A model generated the notes under the pieces. The model was not told the origin of the DNA. It ran no database searches and was given only the letters and a program-made list of their open reading frames with translations. This document shows positions 1 through 10,153 of a stretch of DNA of 64,000 nucleotides, in pieces (positions within the stretch are counted from its first letter, which is position 1; every line of letters starts with the position of its first letter). Source of the DNA: CAZNSX01 sp964575845 (GTDB lineage: Bacteria > UBA8248 > CAZNSX01). The position numbers were made by a program, and so were the translations under genes. The stretch lies in assembly GCA_964575845.1 (NCBI GenBank), contig CAZNSX010000001.1:434001-498000 (forward strand). Direction: 5' to 3'.

Positions 1-19
1 CATCCCCTAGAGAACTAAT

Positions 20-32
20 CGGGGTTTCCCCG
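20..32. terminator. Small hairpin, possible end of an upstream gene
   Basis: A 5-bp GC stem (CGGGG/CCCCG) with a three-base loop is followed by TAATTT. It could terminate a gene lying left of the window. The stem is short and the T tract weak, so this is a guess from shape alone. Confidence 0.25.
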
Positions 33-88
33 TAATTTCATCCCTCCGCCAAGGGGCACCTCTCAAGCTTTCTTCAGAGGAGATAATG

Positions 89-955
89 ATGGCCGAGGAG
101 AGGGTTTACAACATCTTGGAGCTGCCTTACCCCGATGTCCAGGAGTTCCTCAAGGAGCATGACGTCATCATGGTGCCCATCGGCAGCTGCGAGCAGCATG
201 GTCTCCATCTTCCCATCGGATGCGACAGTATTGAGGCCATGCTGGCCGTGGAGGGCGCCGCCCGTAAGGCCGGGTGTCCCCACACGCCCATATTATGGTT
301 CGGATACTCCCCCCAGCACATGCGTGGCCCGGGAACGGGCACGGGCTCGGTGACGGTGAGAACCTCCACCTATCATGAACTCCTCTATGATGTGGGGAGG
401 AGCCTCATCCATCACGGCTGGAATAAGATAGTATTCGTGACGGGTCACACCTCGAACATAAAGGTCGCAGATACGCCGCTCAGGCGCCTGCGCTACACCA
501 CGGGAGCCCTCGCCTGCCTCTACCGGGCGGATTCCGAACGCACGCAGTTCATCCCCGAGGTGAAGGAGATATTGGAGTGCCCAATGGAGGAAACGCCCGG
601 CTGGCACGGAAGCGAGCTGGAGACCTCAGCCTGCCTGCTCTGGAACGAGAAGAACGTCCACCAGGAGAGGTATGAGGCCACGGAGTTCACCCACGCGCCC
701 GCGTGGTTCCCTCCGGGCTTCACCAAGCGAGACGGCGACCCCACCGTGCAATTCAAGAACTATGATGGCCACGTGGTCCCTATGGACCACCACGAGTACA
801 GTGATACCGGCCTCGTGGGAAACCCCTTTGCCGGAACTAGAGAGAAGGGCGAGAAGATCTTCGACTGGATCTCCACCTATCTTGCCGCCTTCCTGGAGGA
901 GCTCAAGAAGGTAAAGGTGGAGGTCCACACCCGGGAGTGGCTGGGTAGGGCTTGA
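89..955 (+). CDS. Creatininase-family amidohydrolase
   Basis: This is a cytoplasmic metal-dependent amidohydrolase of the creatininase (creatinine amidohydrolase) superfamily. The family hydrolyses cyclic or linear amides, including creatinine and formamido-pyrimidine intermediates; the substrate here is unknown. The N-terminal metal motif GSCEQHGLHLPIGCD places E35, H37 and D46 where creatininases bind metal. The usual GHGGN loop reads GHTSN (about residue 120), and a WHGSELETS segment near 175 gives the late acidic ligand. The length of 288 residues is slightly above the usual 240-260. The Shine-Dalgarno AGAGGAGA fits the ATG at 89 better than the ATG three bases earlier. It is followed 36 bp later by an aldolase, probably co-transcribed. 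A second, distinct family member lies at 26040-26819. The family call is firm; the substrate is not known. Confidence 0.85.
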   Translation: MAEERVYNILELPYPDVQEFLKEHDVIMVPIGSCEQHGLHLPIGCDSIEAMLAVEGAARKAGCPHTPILWFGYSPQHMRGPGTGTGSVTVRTSTYHELLYDVGRSLIHHGWNKIVFVTGHTSNIKVADTPLRRLRYTTGALACLYRADSERTQFIPEVKEILECPMEETPGWHGSELETSACLLWNEKNVHQERYEATEFTHAPAWFPPGFTKRDGDPTVQFKNYDGHVVPMDHHEYSDTGLVGNPFAGTREKGEKIFDWISTYLAAFLEELKKVKVEVHTREWLGRA

Positions 956-991
956 GCCGTGCCCTTGCCCTGAGGGAGAAGGAGCGGGAAG

Positions 992-1840
992 ATGTCTGGC
1001 CTGGGCAAGCGACTGCGCATGAAACGCCTTATAAACCAGCGGACAGGCCGCTCCATCATCTTCGCCATAGACCATGGGATGACTTCGCCCCGGATGCTCG
1101 AGGGAATTGAGGACACTCGGGCGCGTGTCCGGGAGGCCATCGCCGGGGGCGCAAATGTGGTCATGCTGAGCCGGAACTTCGCCAAGATCGTTGCGGAGGA
1201 GTTCCGTCCAGAGACCTCCCTCGCCCTCCTGCTTACGGCCTCCGCCGCCATCTGCCCAAAGCCCCTTCGGGTGGTGCCGATCGGCGGGGTGGAAGAGGCT
1301 CTGAGGCTCGGAGCTGACGCGGTGGTCGCCTTCGTTGCTCTGGGCGGTGAGAATGACCCGGAGATGATCAAATTCGTGGGCCAGGTGGGAGAGGCCTGCG
1401 AGAGGCTGGGCATGCCCTTCATCGCTGAGGCCGAGTACCCCACGACTTACCAGCCCTTGGACTCCCTCAAGGAGGATTACGGGGTGGATTATCTGAAATA
1501 CAGTAGCCGCCTCTGTGCCGAGCTCGGCGCGGATATCGTAAAGACCAACTGGACGGGCGATGTGGAGTCATTCAGGGAACTGGTTAAGTCAACATCGGTA
1601 CCCGTGGTGGTGGCGGGAGGAAGCCCTGTGAGCGATGAAGAGCTTCTCCATCGGGTGGCCGACGCCATAGAGGCGGGCGCCATAGGCTGTTCGGTGGGCA
1701 GGAACATCTTCCAGCACCGTAACCCCCAGGCCATCACCCGCGCCATCGTCCGGGTTGTAGGAGAGGGCTGGACCCCTGAGGAGGCCCTTCAGGAGCTGAG
1801 CTCTATCCTCATGAGCGAGAGCACCACTGCTTCCTCCTAG
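992..1840 (+). CDS. Class I fructose-bisphosphate aldolase / DhnA-DeoC family aldolase
   Basis: This is a TIM-barrel Schiff-base aldolase of the DhnA/FbaB (archaeal-type class I) family. Members include fructose-1,6-bisphosphate aldolase and 2-amino-3,7-dideoxy-D-threo-hept-6-ulosonate synthase. Visible signatures are the N-terminal FAIDHGM strand, the ADIVKTNWTG segment around residue 185 that carries the likely Schiff-base lysine, and the C-terminal phosphate-binding VVVAGGSP and GCSVGRNIFQH loops. The length of 282 is normal for the family. The start follows a GGAGCGGGAAG ribosome site. It lies just downstream of the creatininase-family gene on the same strand. A role in sugar phosphate or amide-derived carbon metabolism cannot be resolved, because the aldolase and the ADH-synthase branches look alike at this level. 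Confidence 0.8.
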   Translation: MSGLGKRLRMKRLINQRTGRSIIFAIDHGMTSPRMLEGIEDTRARVREAIAGGANVVMLSRNFAKIVAEEFRPETSLALLLTASAAICPKPLRVVPIGGVEEALRLGADAVVAFVALGGENDPEMIKFVGQVGEACERLGMPFIAEAEYPTTYQPLDSLKEDYGVDYLKYSSRLCAELGADIVKTNWTGDVESFRELVKSTSVPVVVAGGSPVSDEELLHRVADAIEAGAIGCSVGRNIFQHRNPQAITRAIVRVVGEGWTPEEALQELSSILMSESTTASS

Positions 1841-1955
1841 CTCGAAAATGGCAATGGTCGCCCGGTCGTTCCGCCTCGCCCCCGCCCGCCGATTTAATCC
1901 CTGAGAAACAAGACCGAAACAAAGCTGAAACACTCACATCCTATAAAGGTCCTTG

Positions 1956-1990
1956 CCTCGGCGGAGCCGGAGCTCTCGTTGACGCCGAGG
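1956..1990. promoter_or_regulatory. Inverted repeat in the glnB leader
   Basis: CCTCGGCG at 1956-1963 pairs with CGCCGAGG at 1983-1990 across a 19-base loop, inside the 230-bp gap before glnB. It could be the terminator of the upstream pair or a leader structure or operator for the nitrogen genes. No T tract follows, and I see no sigma-54 -24/-12 element in the gap. Confidence 0.3.
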
Positions 1991-2070
1991 AGAGGGCTAT
2001 GGTAATATTCGGTCAGGAGGAGAGGCTGTAAAGCTTTTTATTTCAACAAGTTTTATGGGGAGGCCCTTCC

Positions 2071-2409
2071 ATGAAACTAATCGTGGCTATCATCAAGCCT
2101 TTCAAGATGGATGAGGTCAAAGACGCCCTCTCCGAGATCGGCATCGCCGGAATGACCGTAACCGAGGTGAAGGGCTTTGGCCGCCAGAAGGGACACACGG
2201 AGCTTTATCGAGGGAGCGAGTACGTGGTGGACTTTCTGCCCAAGGTCCGCATAGAGATCGTGGTCGAGGCCGAGAAGGTGGATCAGATCTTGCACACTCT
2301 CTCCTCAGCAGCCCGCACGGGAAAGATCGGCGACGGGAAAATTTTTGTCCTGCCCGTTGAGGAGTGCGTGAGGATTCGAACAGGCGACCGGGGGCCCGAC
2401 GCCCTCTAG
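2071..2409 (+). CDS. glnB: Nitrogen regulatory protein P-II
   Basis: This is the trimeric PII signal protein that reports 2-oxoglutarate, ATP/ADP and glutamine status to glutamine synthetase control and other targets. At 112 residues it has the standard length. The T-loop carries YRGSEYVVDFLPK with the uridylylated tyrosine at position 51. The B-loop (AARTGKIGDGKIFVLP) and the C-terminal signature ECVRIRTGDRGPDAL are intact. It begins at an ATG after GGGGAGG and is followed 12 bp later by glnD, which encodes the enzyme that modifies Tyr51, and then by glnA. It is GlnB-type by context: there is no amtB next to it, as would be expected for glnK. Confidence 0.97.
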   Translation: MKLIVAIIKPFKMDEVKDALSEIGIAGMTVTEVKGFGRQKGHTELYRGSEYVVDFLPKVRIEIVVEAEKVDQILHTLSSAARTGKIGDGKIFVLPVEECVRIRTGDRGPDAL

Positions 2410-2421
2410 GGGGACCCTTGG

Positions 2422-5157
2422 GTGGGGCAGTTAGAGGATTCTCTGAGAGAGATAGACTCTGCGCTTGAGGCGGGGCTGCGGCATGAGGGAGGGGCCGAGC
2501 GAGAGGACCTCGTGCGTTCATTCAAGGCCCTCATAGCCAGGGAGAGGGAGATGCTTCGCGCCCTGCACCTGAGCCAGCCCAGCGGGGCGCTCGTGGCTCA
2601 CCTGCATTCGGAGTTTTTCGACCGGCTCCTCAGGGCGGCCCTGAGGGCTGCAAAGGGCCGCTGTGAGTTTGTGCAAGAGGATGGAGAGGGGCTCGCTCTG
2701 GTGGCAACGGGGGGTTACGGCCGGGGGGAGTTATGCCCCCACTCCGACATAGACATCATGTTCCTCTACCGGCGGGCCCTGAACTCGGGCGATGACCTTC
2801 TCATCCGGGAAGTTCTCTACCTCCTCTGGGACATAGGCCTTAACCTGGGCCACGCCTGCCGCTCAATAGAGGATTGCGTCGGTCTTGCCAGGGAAGACTT
2901 TCGCTCGGAGACCTCCCTGCTTGAGAGCCGATTCGTGTTCGGAGACGAGGGCCTCTTTCGGGACTATCAGGAGAATTTGAGGGACTTCCTCCTCAAGAGC
3001 GGGAAGGACTTTTTCCTTAAGAAAGAGGTGCGCGACCGCAATCGACGCTACCGGGCCCATGACGCTTCAGTTTGCGTGCAAGAGCCGAACGTAAAGGAGA
3101 GTGTCGGCGGGCTCAGGGACCTGCACCTTGTTCTCTGGGTGGTGAGAGCACTGTATGGTTTCGGAAGCCTCGATGAAGTCTCGCGGTCCGGCCTCATCTC
3201 CCCCGAGGCGTGCCGCTCAGCGGCCGAAGCCTATGACTTCATCCTCAGGGTCAGGAATCAGCTCCACCTCGACAGCCCCTTTAAGAATGACCTTCTCTCC
3301 TTCGAGGCTCAGGGAGAGGTAGCCGATGCCCTGGGCTACGGGGACAGGCCTGAGAGCACGGCCGCCGAGCAGTTCATGCGGGACTACTACCTCTGTGCCC
3401 GGGAGATATTCAACTTCTGCCAGAGCTTTCTTGAGGGCTGCGAGGAGGAGGCCGGGAGGGAGCGGCGCCCGAGGCCCACGCGGGAGCGGCAGGAGCTGGG
3501 GGATGGGTTCGCTCTCTTGGATTGGAATACGCTCGTCAATGAGGAGGGGAGGGAGGCTTTCGCGCGGGACCCCCGTCTCCTCATGAAGGCCTTCCAGTAC
3601 CAGCACCGCTACGGCTGCCGCCTGGGAAGGGAGCTGAGGGAACAGATCCGGGGCGGCCTCCATCTCATAGATGACGCCTTCTGCTCCTCCCTGGAAGTGA
3701 GGGAGACCTTCATGGAGATTCTGGGGGCCAAGGGGGGAGTGGCTCCCACCCTCAGGACCATGCATGAACTAGGGGTCCTGGGACGTTACATCCCGGAGTT
3801 TGGCCGGCTCACCTGCTTTGTACACCAGGACTACTATCACCGCTACACGGCCGATGAGCACACTCTCGTGGCCCTTGAGAAGCTGGATGAGGTCGCCTTC
3901 ACGCGGGAGCCTTCCCTCCTTGAGCTCTCCCGCCTCTTCAAGGAGTTGGAGCGGCTGCACGTGCTGCGCCTTGCCCTTCTGCTGCATGACATCGGAAAGG
4001 CAAGGGGCCCGCGCCACCATCACCGCAGCGTGGAGATGGTCCCGCCCATTACCATCCGCATGGGCCTTCCCCAGGACGAGGGAGGGCTTGTGGAGTTCCT
4101 TGTGGCCCATCACCTGGTCATGAGCCATATATCTGAGCGCCGGGACATGGATGAGCCCAAGCTCGTTGAAGATTTTGTTCAGGAGACGGGCTCGCCGGAG
4201 AAGCTTAAGATGCTCTATCTCCTCACCTATGCCGACATCTCCGCCATTCATCCCGGAGCCTGGACGGAGTGGCGGGGGGCTCTTCTCTTTGAACTCTACA
4301 AGAAGGCCCTCCTCCTGATGACCGAGGAGGCGTCAGCCCAGCAGAGGAGGCGGGTGGGAGATAAGCGCGAGATAGTACTGGGGGAGGTTCGGGCGGCCGG
4401 CCTGGGAGTCACCCCCTCCGAGGTGGACCTCCACTTCAGGCTCATGCCCGAGCGTTACCTCCTCGCGGCCTCCCCCCAGGCCATCGCCCGGCACATTGCC
4501 ATGGTGGGCAGTCTCGGGGAGGGACCCCTGGCCTACCACCTGTTGCACCGGAGGCAGATCGGATACTCCGAGTGCATTATTTGCACTCCAGACCACGTGG
4601 GTCTCTTCTCCCAGATCGCCGGGGTGTTTGCCCTTCATGAGTTGAGCATCCTCAGCGCTCAGGTCTATACCCGCGAGGACGGCATCGCGGTGGATACCTT
4701 CCAGGTGCAGGATAGCCGCGGGGGAGCGGTGACCTCTGAGGAGAGATGGCGGAGGCTTTTCGAGGACTTGCGTTCGGTCCTGGAGAAAGGGGTGGGGGCC
4801 GAGGAACTTTTGGGCGCCTACCGGAAATACCTCAAGGCCAAAGCCAGGGGGCCATTCGATGTGCCCACCCGCGTGGAGATAGACAACAGCGTATCAGAGC
4901 AGTACAGCGTCATTGACGTTCAGACCCAGGACCGCCACGGCCTGCTCTACCTCATCTCCAAGACGTTGGCCTCCCTCAGGGTGAGCATCGCCCTGGCCAA
5001 GATAACCACCGAAGGGGTGAGAGCCATCGATGTCTTCTATGTGGTGGATGAGGAAGGACAGAAGATCCACGACAGAGAGCGCCTGGAGCAATTGCGGCTG
5101 ACCCTGGAGGAAGCGTTGGGGGCTTCGGCCCGGAGCATGGGTGAGAGAGGGGCCTGA
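2422..5157 (+). CDS. glnD: Bifunctional [protein-PII] uridylyltransferase / uridylyl-removing enzyme
   Basis: GlnD senses glutamine and adds or removes UMP on PII. The 911 residues show all expected domains. The nucleotidyltransferase motif GGYGRGEL is at about 97, with catalytic DIDIMF aspartates near 109-111. The GlnD helical domain is followed by the HD hydrolase motif LLLHDIGKARG with H522/D523. Two C-terminal ACT domains begin near 718 (TPDHVGLFSQIAG) and 832 (TQDRHGLLYLI). It starts at a GTG 12 bp after glnB, preceded by AGGGGG, so the two are translationally close. glnA follows within 35 bp. Placing sensor, PII and glutamine synthetase in one operon is a compact arrangement; glnD is unlinked in many proteobacteria. 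Confidence 0.96.
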   Translation: MGQLEDSLREIDSALEAGLRHEGGAEREDLVRSFKALIAREREMLRALHLSQPSGALVAHLHSEFFDRLLRAALRAAKGRCEFVQEDGEGLALVATGGYGRGELCPHSDIDIMFLYRRALNSGDDLLIREVLYLLWDIGLNLGHACRSIEDCVGLAREDFRSETSLLESRFVFGDEGLFRDYQENLRDFLLKSGKDFFLKKEVRDRNRRYRAHDASVCVQEPNVKESVGGLRDLHLVLWVVRALYGFGSLDEVSRSGLISPEACRSAAEAYDFILRVRNQLHLDSPFKNDLLSFEAQGEVADALGYGDRPESTAAEQFMRDYYLCAREIFNFCQSFLEGCEEEAGRERRPRPTRERQELGDGFALLDWNTLVNEEGREAFARDPRLLMKAFQYQHRYGCRLGRELREQIRGGLHLIDDAFCSSLEVRETFMEILGAKGGVAPTLRTMHELGVLGRYIPEFGRLTCFVHQDYYHRYTADEHTLVALEKLDEVAFTREPSLLELSRLFKELERLHVLRLALLLHDIGKARGPRHHHRSVEMVPPITIRMGLPQDEGGLVEFLVAHHLVMSHISERRDMDEPKLVEDFVQETGSPEKLKMLYLLTYADISAIHPGAWTEWRGALLFELYKKALLLMTEEASAQQRRRVGDKREIVLGEVRAAGLGVTPSEVDLHFRLMPERYLLAASPQAIARHIAMVGSLGEGPLAYHLLHRRQIGYSECIICTPDHVGLFSQIAGVFALHELSILSAQVYTREDGIAVDTFQVQDSRGGAVTSEERWRRLFEDLRSVLEKGVGAEELLGAYRKYLKAKARGPFDVPTRVEIDNSVSEQYSVIDVQTQDRHGLLYLISKTLASLRVSIALAKITTEGVRAIDVFYVVDEEGQKIHDRERLEQLRLTLEEALGASARSMGERGA

Positions 5158-5191
5158 GGCGTAATGATAAGACCCAGAAAGGAGAAGGACT

Positions 5192-6607
<1,416 letters not shown>

Positions 6608-6646
6608 CCGCTGAGGGAATCCCCTGAGAGAGTTTTCAGTGCTGAG

Positions 6647-6681
6647 AAGAGGCCCCGGAGAGCCCGGGGCCTCTTTATTTT
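6647..6681 (+). terminator. Rho-independent terminator after glnA
   Basis: A perfect 12-bp stem (AAGAGGCCCCGG pairing with CCGGGGCCTCTT) with a 5-base loop is followed by TTATTTT, 39 bp after the glnA stop codon. It ends the nitrogen operon. Confidence 0.93.
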
Positions 6682-6850
6682 GATAGCTCCCTGGGGGGCT
6701 GGCTCTTATCTCGCCAGGGGGGACAGCAAGAGAGTTTTCCTTGATTTCTCCCTTCACTCCCTTTTAGAATAGCGCCCAGTTGCCCAAAGCTTTTGCCTCC
6801 GTATAGAGGATGAGCCTTACCCTTCAAACCTCAAGATAGGAAGCCAGCCT

Positions 6851-8254
6851 TTGAAAATTGCCCTCATTAACCCAGTCAATTCCCTGAATGTGATTCGCGC
6901 CCCCAACCTTCCCAAGAGCCTCCTCAATCTCCTGAGCAGCTTCAAGCTGAGCGCCCGGGGAGTGTTCCCGCCCCTTAACCTCGCCGTGGTCGCGGCCCTG
7001 ACGCCTCCGGATATCGAGGTTCGGGTCATAGATGAGTGCGTCGAGCCTGTTGATTTTGAGGGGAGCTATGACCTCGTCGGCATAACGGCTATTACCACCT
7101 CGGCGCTGAGGGCATACGAGATTGCGGCCCGCTTCAGGGAGAAGGGGACCCCCGTAGTCATGGGAGGCATCCACGCCTCGATGCTGCCCGAGGAAGCTCT
7201 GGAGCATGCGGACACCGTGGCCGTTGGTGAGGCTGAGAACATCTGGCCCCGGCTCATCGAAGATTTTAAGGAAGGCCGCATGGGGCGTCTTTATAGGGCC
7301 GAGGCTCTCCCTTCCCTCGATATGGTGCCTATCCCACGCCGCGACCTTTTGAAAAGCAAGGACTACATGGTCTTCAACACCGTGCAGACGGCCCGGGGCT
7401 GCCCCCATGATTGCTCCTTCTGCACGGTGACCATATTCTCGGGCTCGCGCCTCCGCCTGCGGCCCGTGGAGAAGGTGGTCGAAGAGCTCCGGGGTCTCAA
7501 GGGGAAAAAGGTATTCTTCGTGGACGACAACATCGCGGGCGACCGCCGTCGCGCGAAGGAGCTCTTCCGGGCCATTGCACCCCTCAAGCTCGGCTGGGGG
7601 GCGCAGGCCACAGTCGATGTGGCCAGGGACGAGGAACTGCTCCGCCTCATGCGCTGGAGCGGGTGCCACATGCTCTTCGTGGGGTTTGAGTCCTTCTCCC
7701 AGGAGAGCCTCCGGGAGGCTCATAAACTGGTCAACAAGGTGGATTATTACAGGGAGGCGATGGAGCGCTTCCACCGCCATAAGATCGCGGTCTGGGGCGG
7801 CCTCATATTCGGCTTTGACCAGGACCGCGAGAGCATTTTCGAGGAGACAATGAAATTTGTCGGAGAGACGGGGATGGAGTTCGCACAGTTCGCATACCTG
7901 ACCCCCCTGCCCGGAACCGCGCTCTTTCAGCAGCTGGAGAAGGAGCAGAGACTCCTCACCCGCGATTGGTCGATGTACGATATGGGAAACATCGTCCACC
8001 GGCCGGCGAGGCTCAGCCTCGCGGCCCTGGAGCGGGGGCAGAACAACGCCTGGAGGACCTTTTACGGTCTCTTCTCCATTGCCAAGCGTCTGGGGATGGT
8101 GAGGAGCCGGAGGAGCCTTGCCTATTGGGCCCTGAACCTAGCTATCCGCCGCTACGTTCATAAATTCTTTCAGGCTAAGGATGGTTGGGAGTACTGTGAA
8201 GACGAGGGACTGGAGAGCTCATCCGTTACGGACGTCGCTCAGAAGAGTTTCTGA
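6851..8254 (+). CDS. B12-binding-domain radical SAM protein
   Basis: This protein has a cobalamin-binding-like N-terminal half and a radical SAM core. The N-terminal ~140 residues contain the B12-fold signature VVMGGIHASMLPEEAL and VAVGEAENIWP. The radical SAM cluster motif RGCPHDCSFC (C-x3-C-x2-C) is near residue 183, and the barrel strand FFVDDNIAGD follows. At 467 residues the length is typical. Members methylate or rearrange lipids, hopanoids, porphyrins or natural products; no specific substrate can be assigned. Translation seems to start at a TTG with only a weak AGGAAG site. It precedes the AOR gene by about 108 bp on the same strand, and both are iron-sulfur enzymes. Confidence 0.85.
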   Translation: MKIALINPVNSLNVIRAPNLPKSLLNLLSSFKLSARGVFPPLNLAVVAALTPPDIEVRVIDECVEPVDFEGSYDLVGITAITTSALRAYEIAARFREKGTPVVMGGIHASMLPEEALEHADTVAVGEAENIWPRLIEDFKEGRMGRLYRAEALPSLDMVPIPRRDLLKSKDYMVFNTVQTARGCPHDCSFCTVTIFSGSRLRLRPVEKVVEELRGLKGKKVFFVDDNIAGDRRRAKELFRAIAPLKLGWGAQATVDVARDEELLRLMRWSGCHMLFVGFESFSQESLREAHKLVNKVDYYREAMERFHRHKIAVWGGLIFGFDQDRESIFEETMKFVGETGMEFAQFAYLTPLPGTALFQQLEKEQRLLTRDWSMYDMGNIVHRPARLSLAALERGQNNAWRTFYGLFSIAKRLGMVRSRRSLAYWALNLAIRRYVHKFFQAKDGWEYCEDEGLESSSVTDVAQKSF

Positions 8255-8362
8255 AGACGGGTTGAGAGGGCCTGGGTTAGGGGAAATTAGCGGTCAAAGC
8301 ACATTGCCGCAGTTTTTGCCCCGGATTCAGGCGATTTAAATTACCGAGGAGGCCGTGAAGAC

Positions 8363-10153
8363 ATGAGCTCAGAGGGCCGGCTTTTGAGGGTAAACCTCAC
8401 CGAGCAGAGCTATACCTTCGAGGATTTGGAGCGGGAGGCCCTGAGGCAGTTCATTGGAGGCCGGGGGGTCGGGTCTAAGCTTCTGTATGAGGAGCAGAGG
8501 CCCGGGGTTGACCCTTTGAGCCCGGAGAATAAGCTCATTTTCGCCACTGGGCCCCTGACCGCCACTATGGTCCCGAGCAGCGGTCGCTACATGGTGATTA
8601 CCAGGTCTCCCCTCACCGGAGCCATTGCCTGCTCAAATTCGGGAGGCTACTTCCCGGCCGAGATGCGCTTCGCGGGTATCGACTACATAATCCTTGAGGG
8701 AAAGGCCGAGCGCCCCCTTTACCTTTGGCTCCGGAACGCTCAGGTGAGCTTCCGTCAGGCGGAACACCTTTGGGGAAAGGACGTGCATGAGACAGAGGAC
8801 CTCGTCCGTGCGGAGACCGACCCCGATGCCAAGGTGGCCTCCATCGGGCCTGCCGGGGAGAGGGGAGTCCTCTTCTCCTGCATCATGAATGATAAGTTCA
8901 GGGCGGCCGGACGCTCAGGGGTGGGAGCGGTTATGGGCGCCAAGAACCTGAAGGCCATAGCCGTAAGGGGAACGGGAGGCCTTCGGGTGGCTGATAGAGA
9001 TGCTTTTCGAGAGATAACCGCCAGGGCCCTGGAAAAGGTGAGAGTCACTCCCGCCACATCCGAGCGCCTTCGCCGTTATGGCACGCCGGGAATCCTTGCT
9101 CTCATAAACAAGAACGGCCTCTTTCCCACTCGAAACTTCCGGGAGAGCGTTTTTGAGGGGGCTCATCTTATCGATGGGGAGAGGATGGCGAGGGAGCTCC
9201 TTCAGCGTCCCAAGGCCTGCTTCGGCTGTCCCATCGGCTGCGCCCGCGTGACAAGACCCATTGACCCTGAGGAGGGCTTCTACGAGGGCCCCGAGTATGA
9301 GAACATCTGGGCGCTCGGCGCGGCCGCCGGCGTGAGCGACTTGAGGGCCATCTCCCAGGGGAGCTTCCTCTGCAATAAGCTCGGCATGGACCCGATCTCG
9401 GCGGGGGCCACGGTAGGCTGCGCCATGGAGCTTTTTGAGCGGGGCCTCATCTCCCGGGAAGAGGCAGGAGGGGAGCTCAGGTTCGGCGACGCCGAGGCCC
9501 TTCTTCGCTCCCTCAAGCAGGCGGCCTACCGCGAGGGATTCGGGGACCGCCTCGCGCTGGGTTCTCTCCGCATGGCCTCCCTCTATGGCCATCCGGAGCT
9601 GGCCATGGTGGCCAAGGGGCAGGAGTTTCCCGCCTATGACGGCCGCGGGGCCCAGGGGATGGGCCTGGCCTATGCGACGAGCAATCGAGGCGCCTGCCAC
9701 CTCAGGGGCTTCACCGTTGGGGCGGAGGTCTTCGGCACGCTCACGCCGGGAGCCACCGACGGGAAGGCGGAGCTTCTGGCCTCAATCCAGAACCGCACGG
9801 CGGCTGTTGACTCCCTGGGGATCTGCCTTTTTGTCACAAATGCTTACGGGCCCGAGGTGCTTGCCCCTATGCTCTCAGCCGTGAGGGGAGAGAGCTGGAC
9901 AGGGGAGGGGCTCCTGCTCGCCGGTGAGAGGGTCTGGAATCTTGAGCGGCTTTTTAACCTCAGGGAAGGTTTCAGCCGCAGGGACGACACCCTCCCGCCC
10001 AGGATGCTCGAGGAGCCCATCCCGGCGGGGCCGCTGAAGGGTCAGGTGTGCCGCCTGGACGAGATGCTTCCGGCCTATTACGCCGCTCGGGGGTGGACCC
10101 CCAAAGGGCGGCCCACCCCTAAGAAGCTGCGCGAGCTCGACCTCAAGCCTTAG
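8363..10153 (+). CDS. aor: Aldehyde:ferredoxin oxidoreductase (tungsten/molybdenum AOR family)
   Basis: This enzyme oxidises aldehydes to carboxylates, or reduces acids, using a bis-pterin W or Mo cofactor and ferredoxin. The 596 residues cover the full family length. The N-terminal domain has GGRGVGSKLLYEE and the pterin-binding ITRSPLTGAIACSNSGG. The [4Fe-4S] ligands are C286, C289 and C293 (ACFGCPIGC) plus C488 (LGICLF), almost the same positions as in Pyrococcus AOR. An AGGAGG site precedes the ATG. The stop codon overlaps that of the convergent M24 peptidase gene. It fits with the permease at 18.2 kb, which could supply molybdate or tungstate, and with the Mo enzymes and ferredoxin at 29-36 kb. 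Metal choice and substrate cannot be read from the sequence. Confidence 0.93.
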   Translation: MSSEGRLLRVNLTEQSYTFEDLEREALRQFIGGRGVGSKLLYEEQRPGVDPLSPENKLIFATGPLTATMVPSSGRYMVITRSPLTGAIACSNSGGYFPAEMRFAGIDYIILEGKAERPLYLWLRNAQVSFRQAEHLWGKDVHETEDLVRAETDPDAKVASIGPAGERGVLFSCIMNDKFRAAGRSGVGAVMGAKNLKAIAVRGTGGLRVADRDAFREITARALEKVRVTPATSERLRRYGTPGILALINKNGLFPTRNFRESVFEGAHLIDGERMARELLQRPKACFGCPIGCARVTRPIDPEEGFYEGPEYENIWALGAAAGVSDLRAISQGSFLCNKLGMDPISAGATVGCAMELFERGLISREEAGGELRFGDAEALLRSLKQAAYREGFGDRLALGSLRMASLYGHPELAMVAKGQEFPAYDGRGAQGMGLAYATSNRGACHLRGFTVGAEVFGTLTPGATDGKAELLASIQNRTAAVDSLGICLFVTNAYGPEVLAPMLSAVRGESWTGEGLLLAGERVWNLERLFNLREGFSRRDDTLPPRMLEEPIPAGPLKGQVCRLDEMLPAYYAARGWTPKGRPTPKKLRELDLKP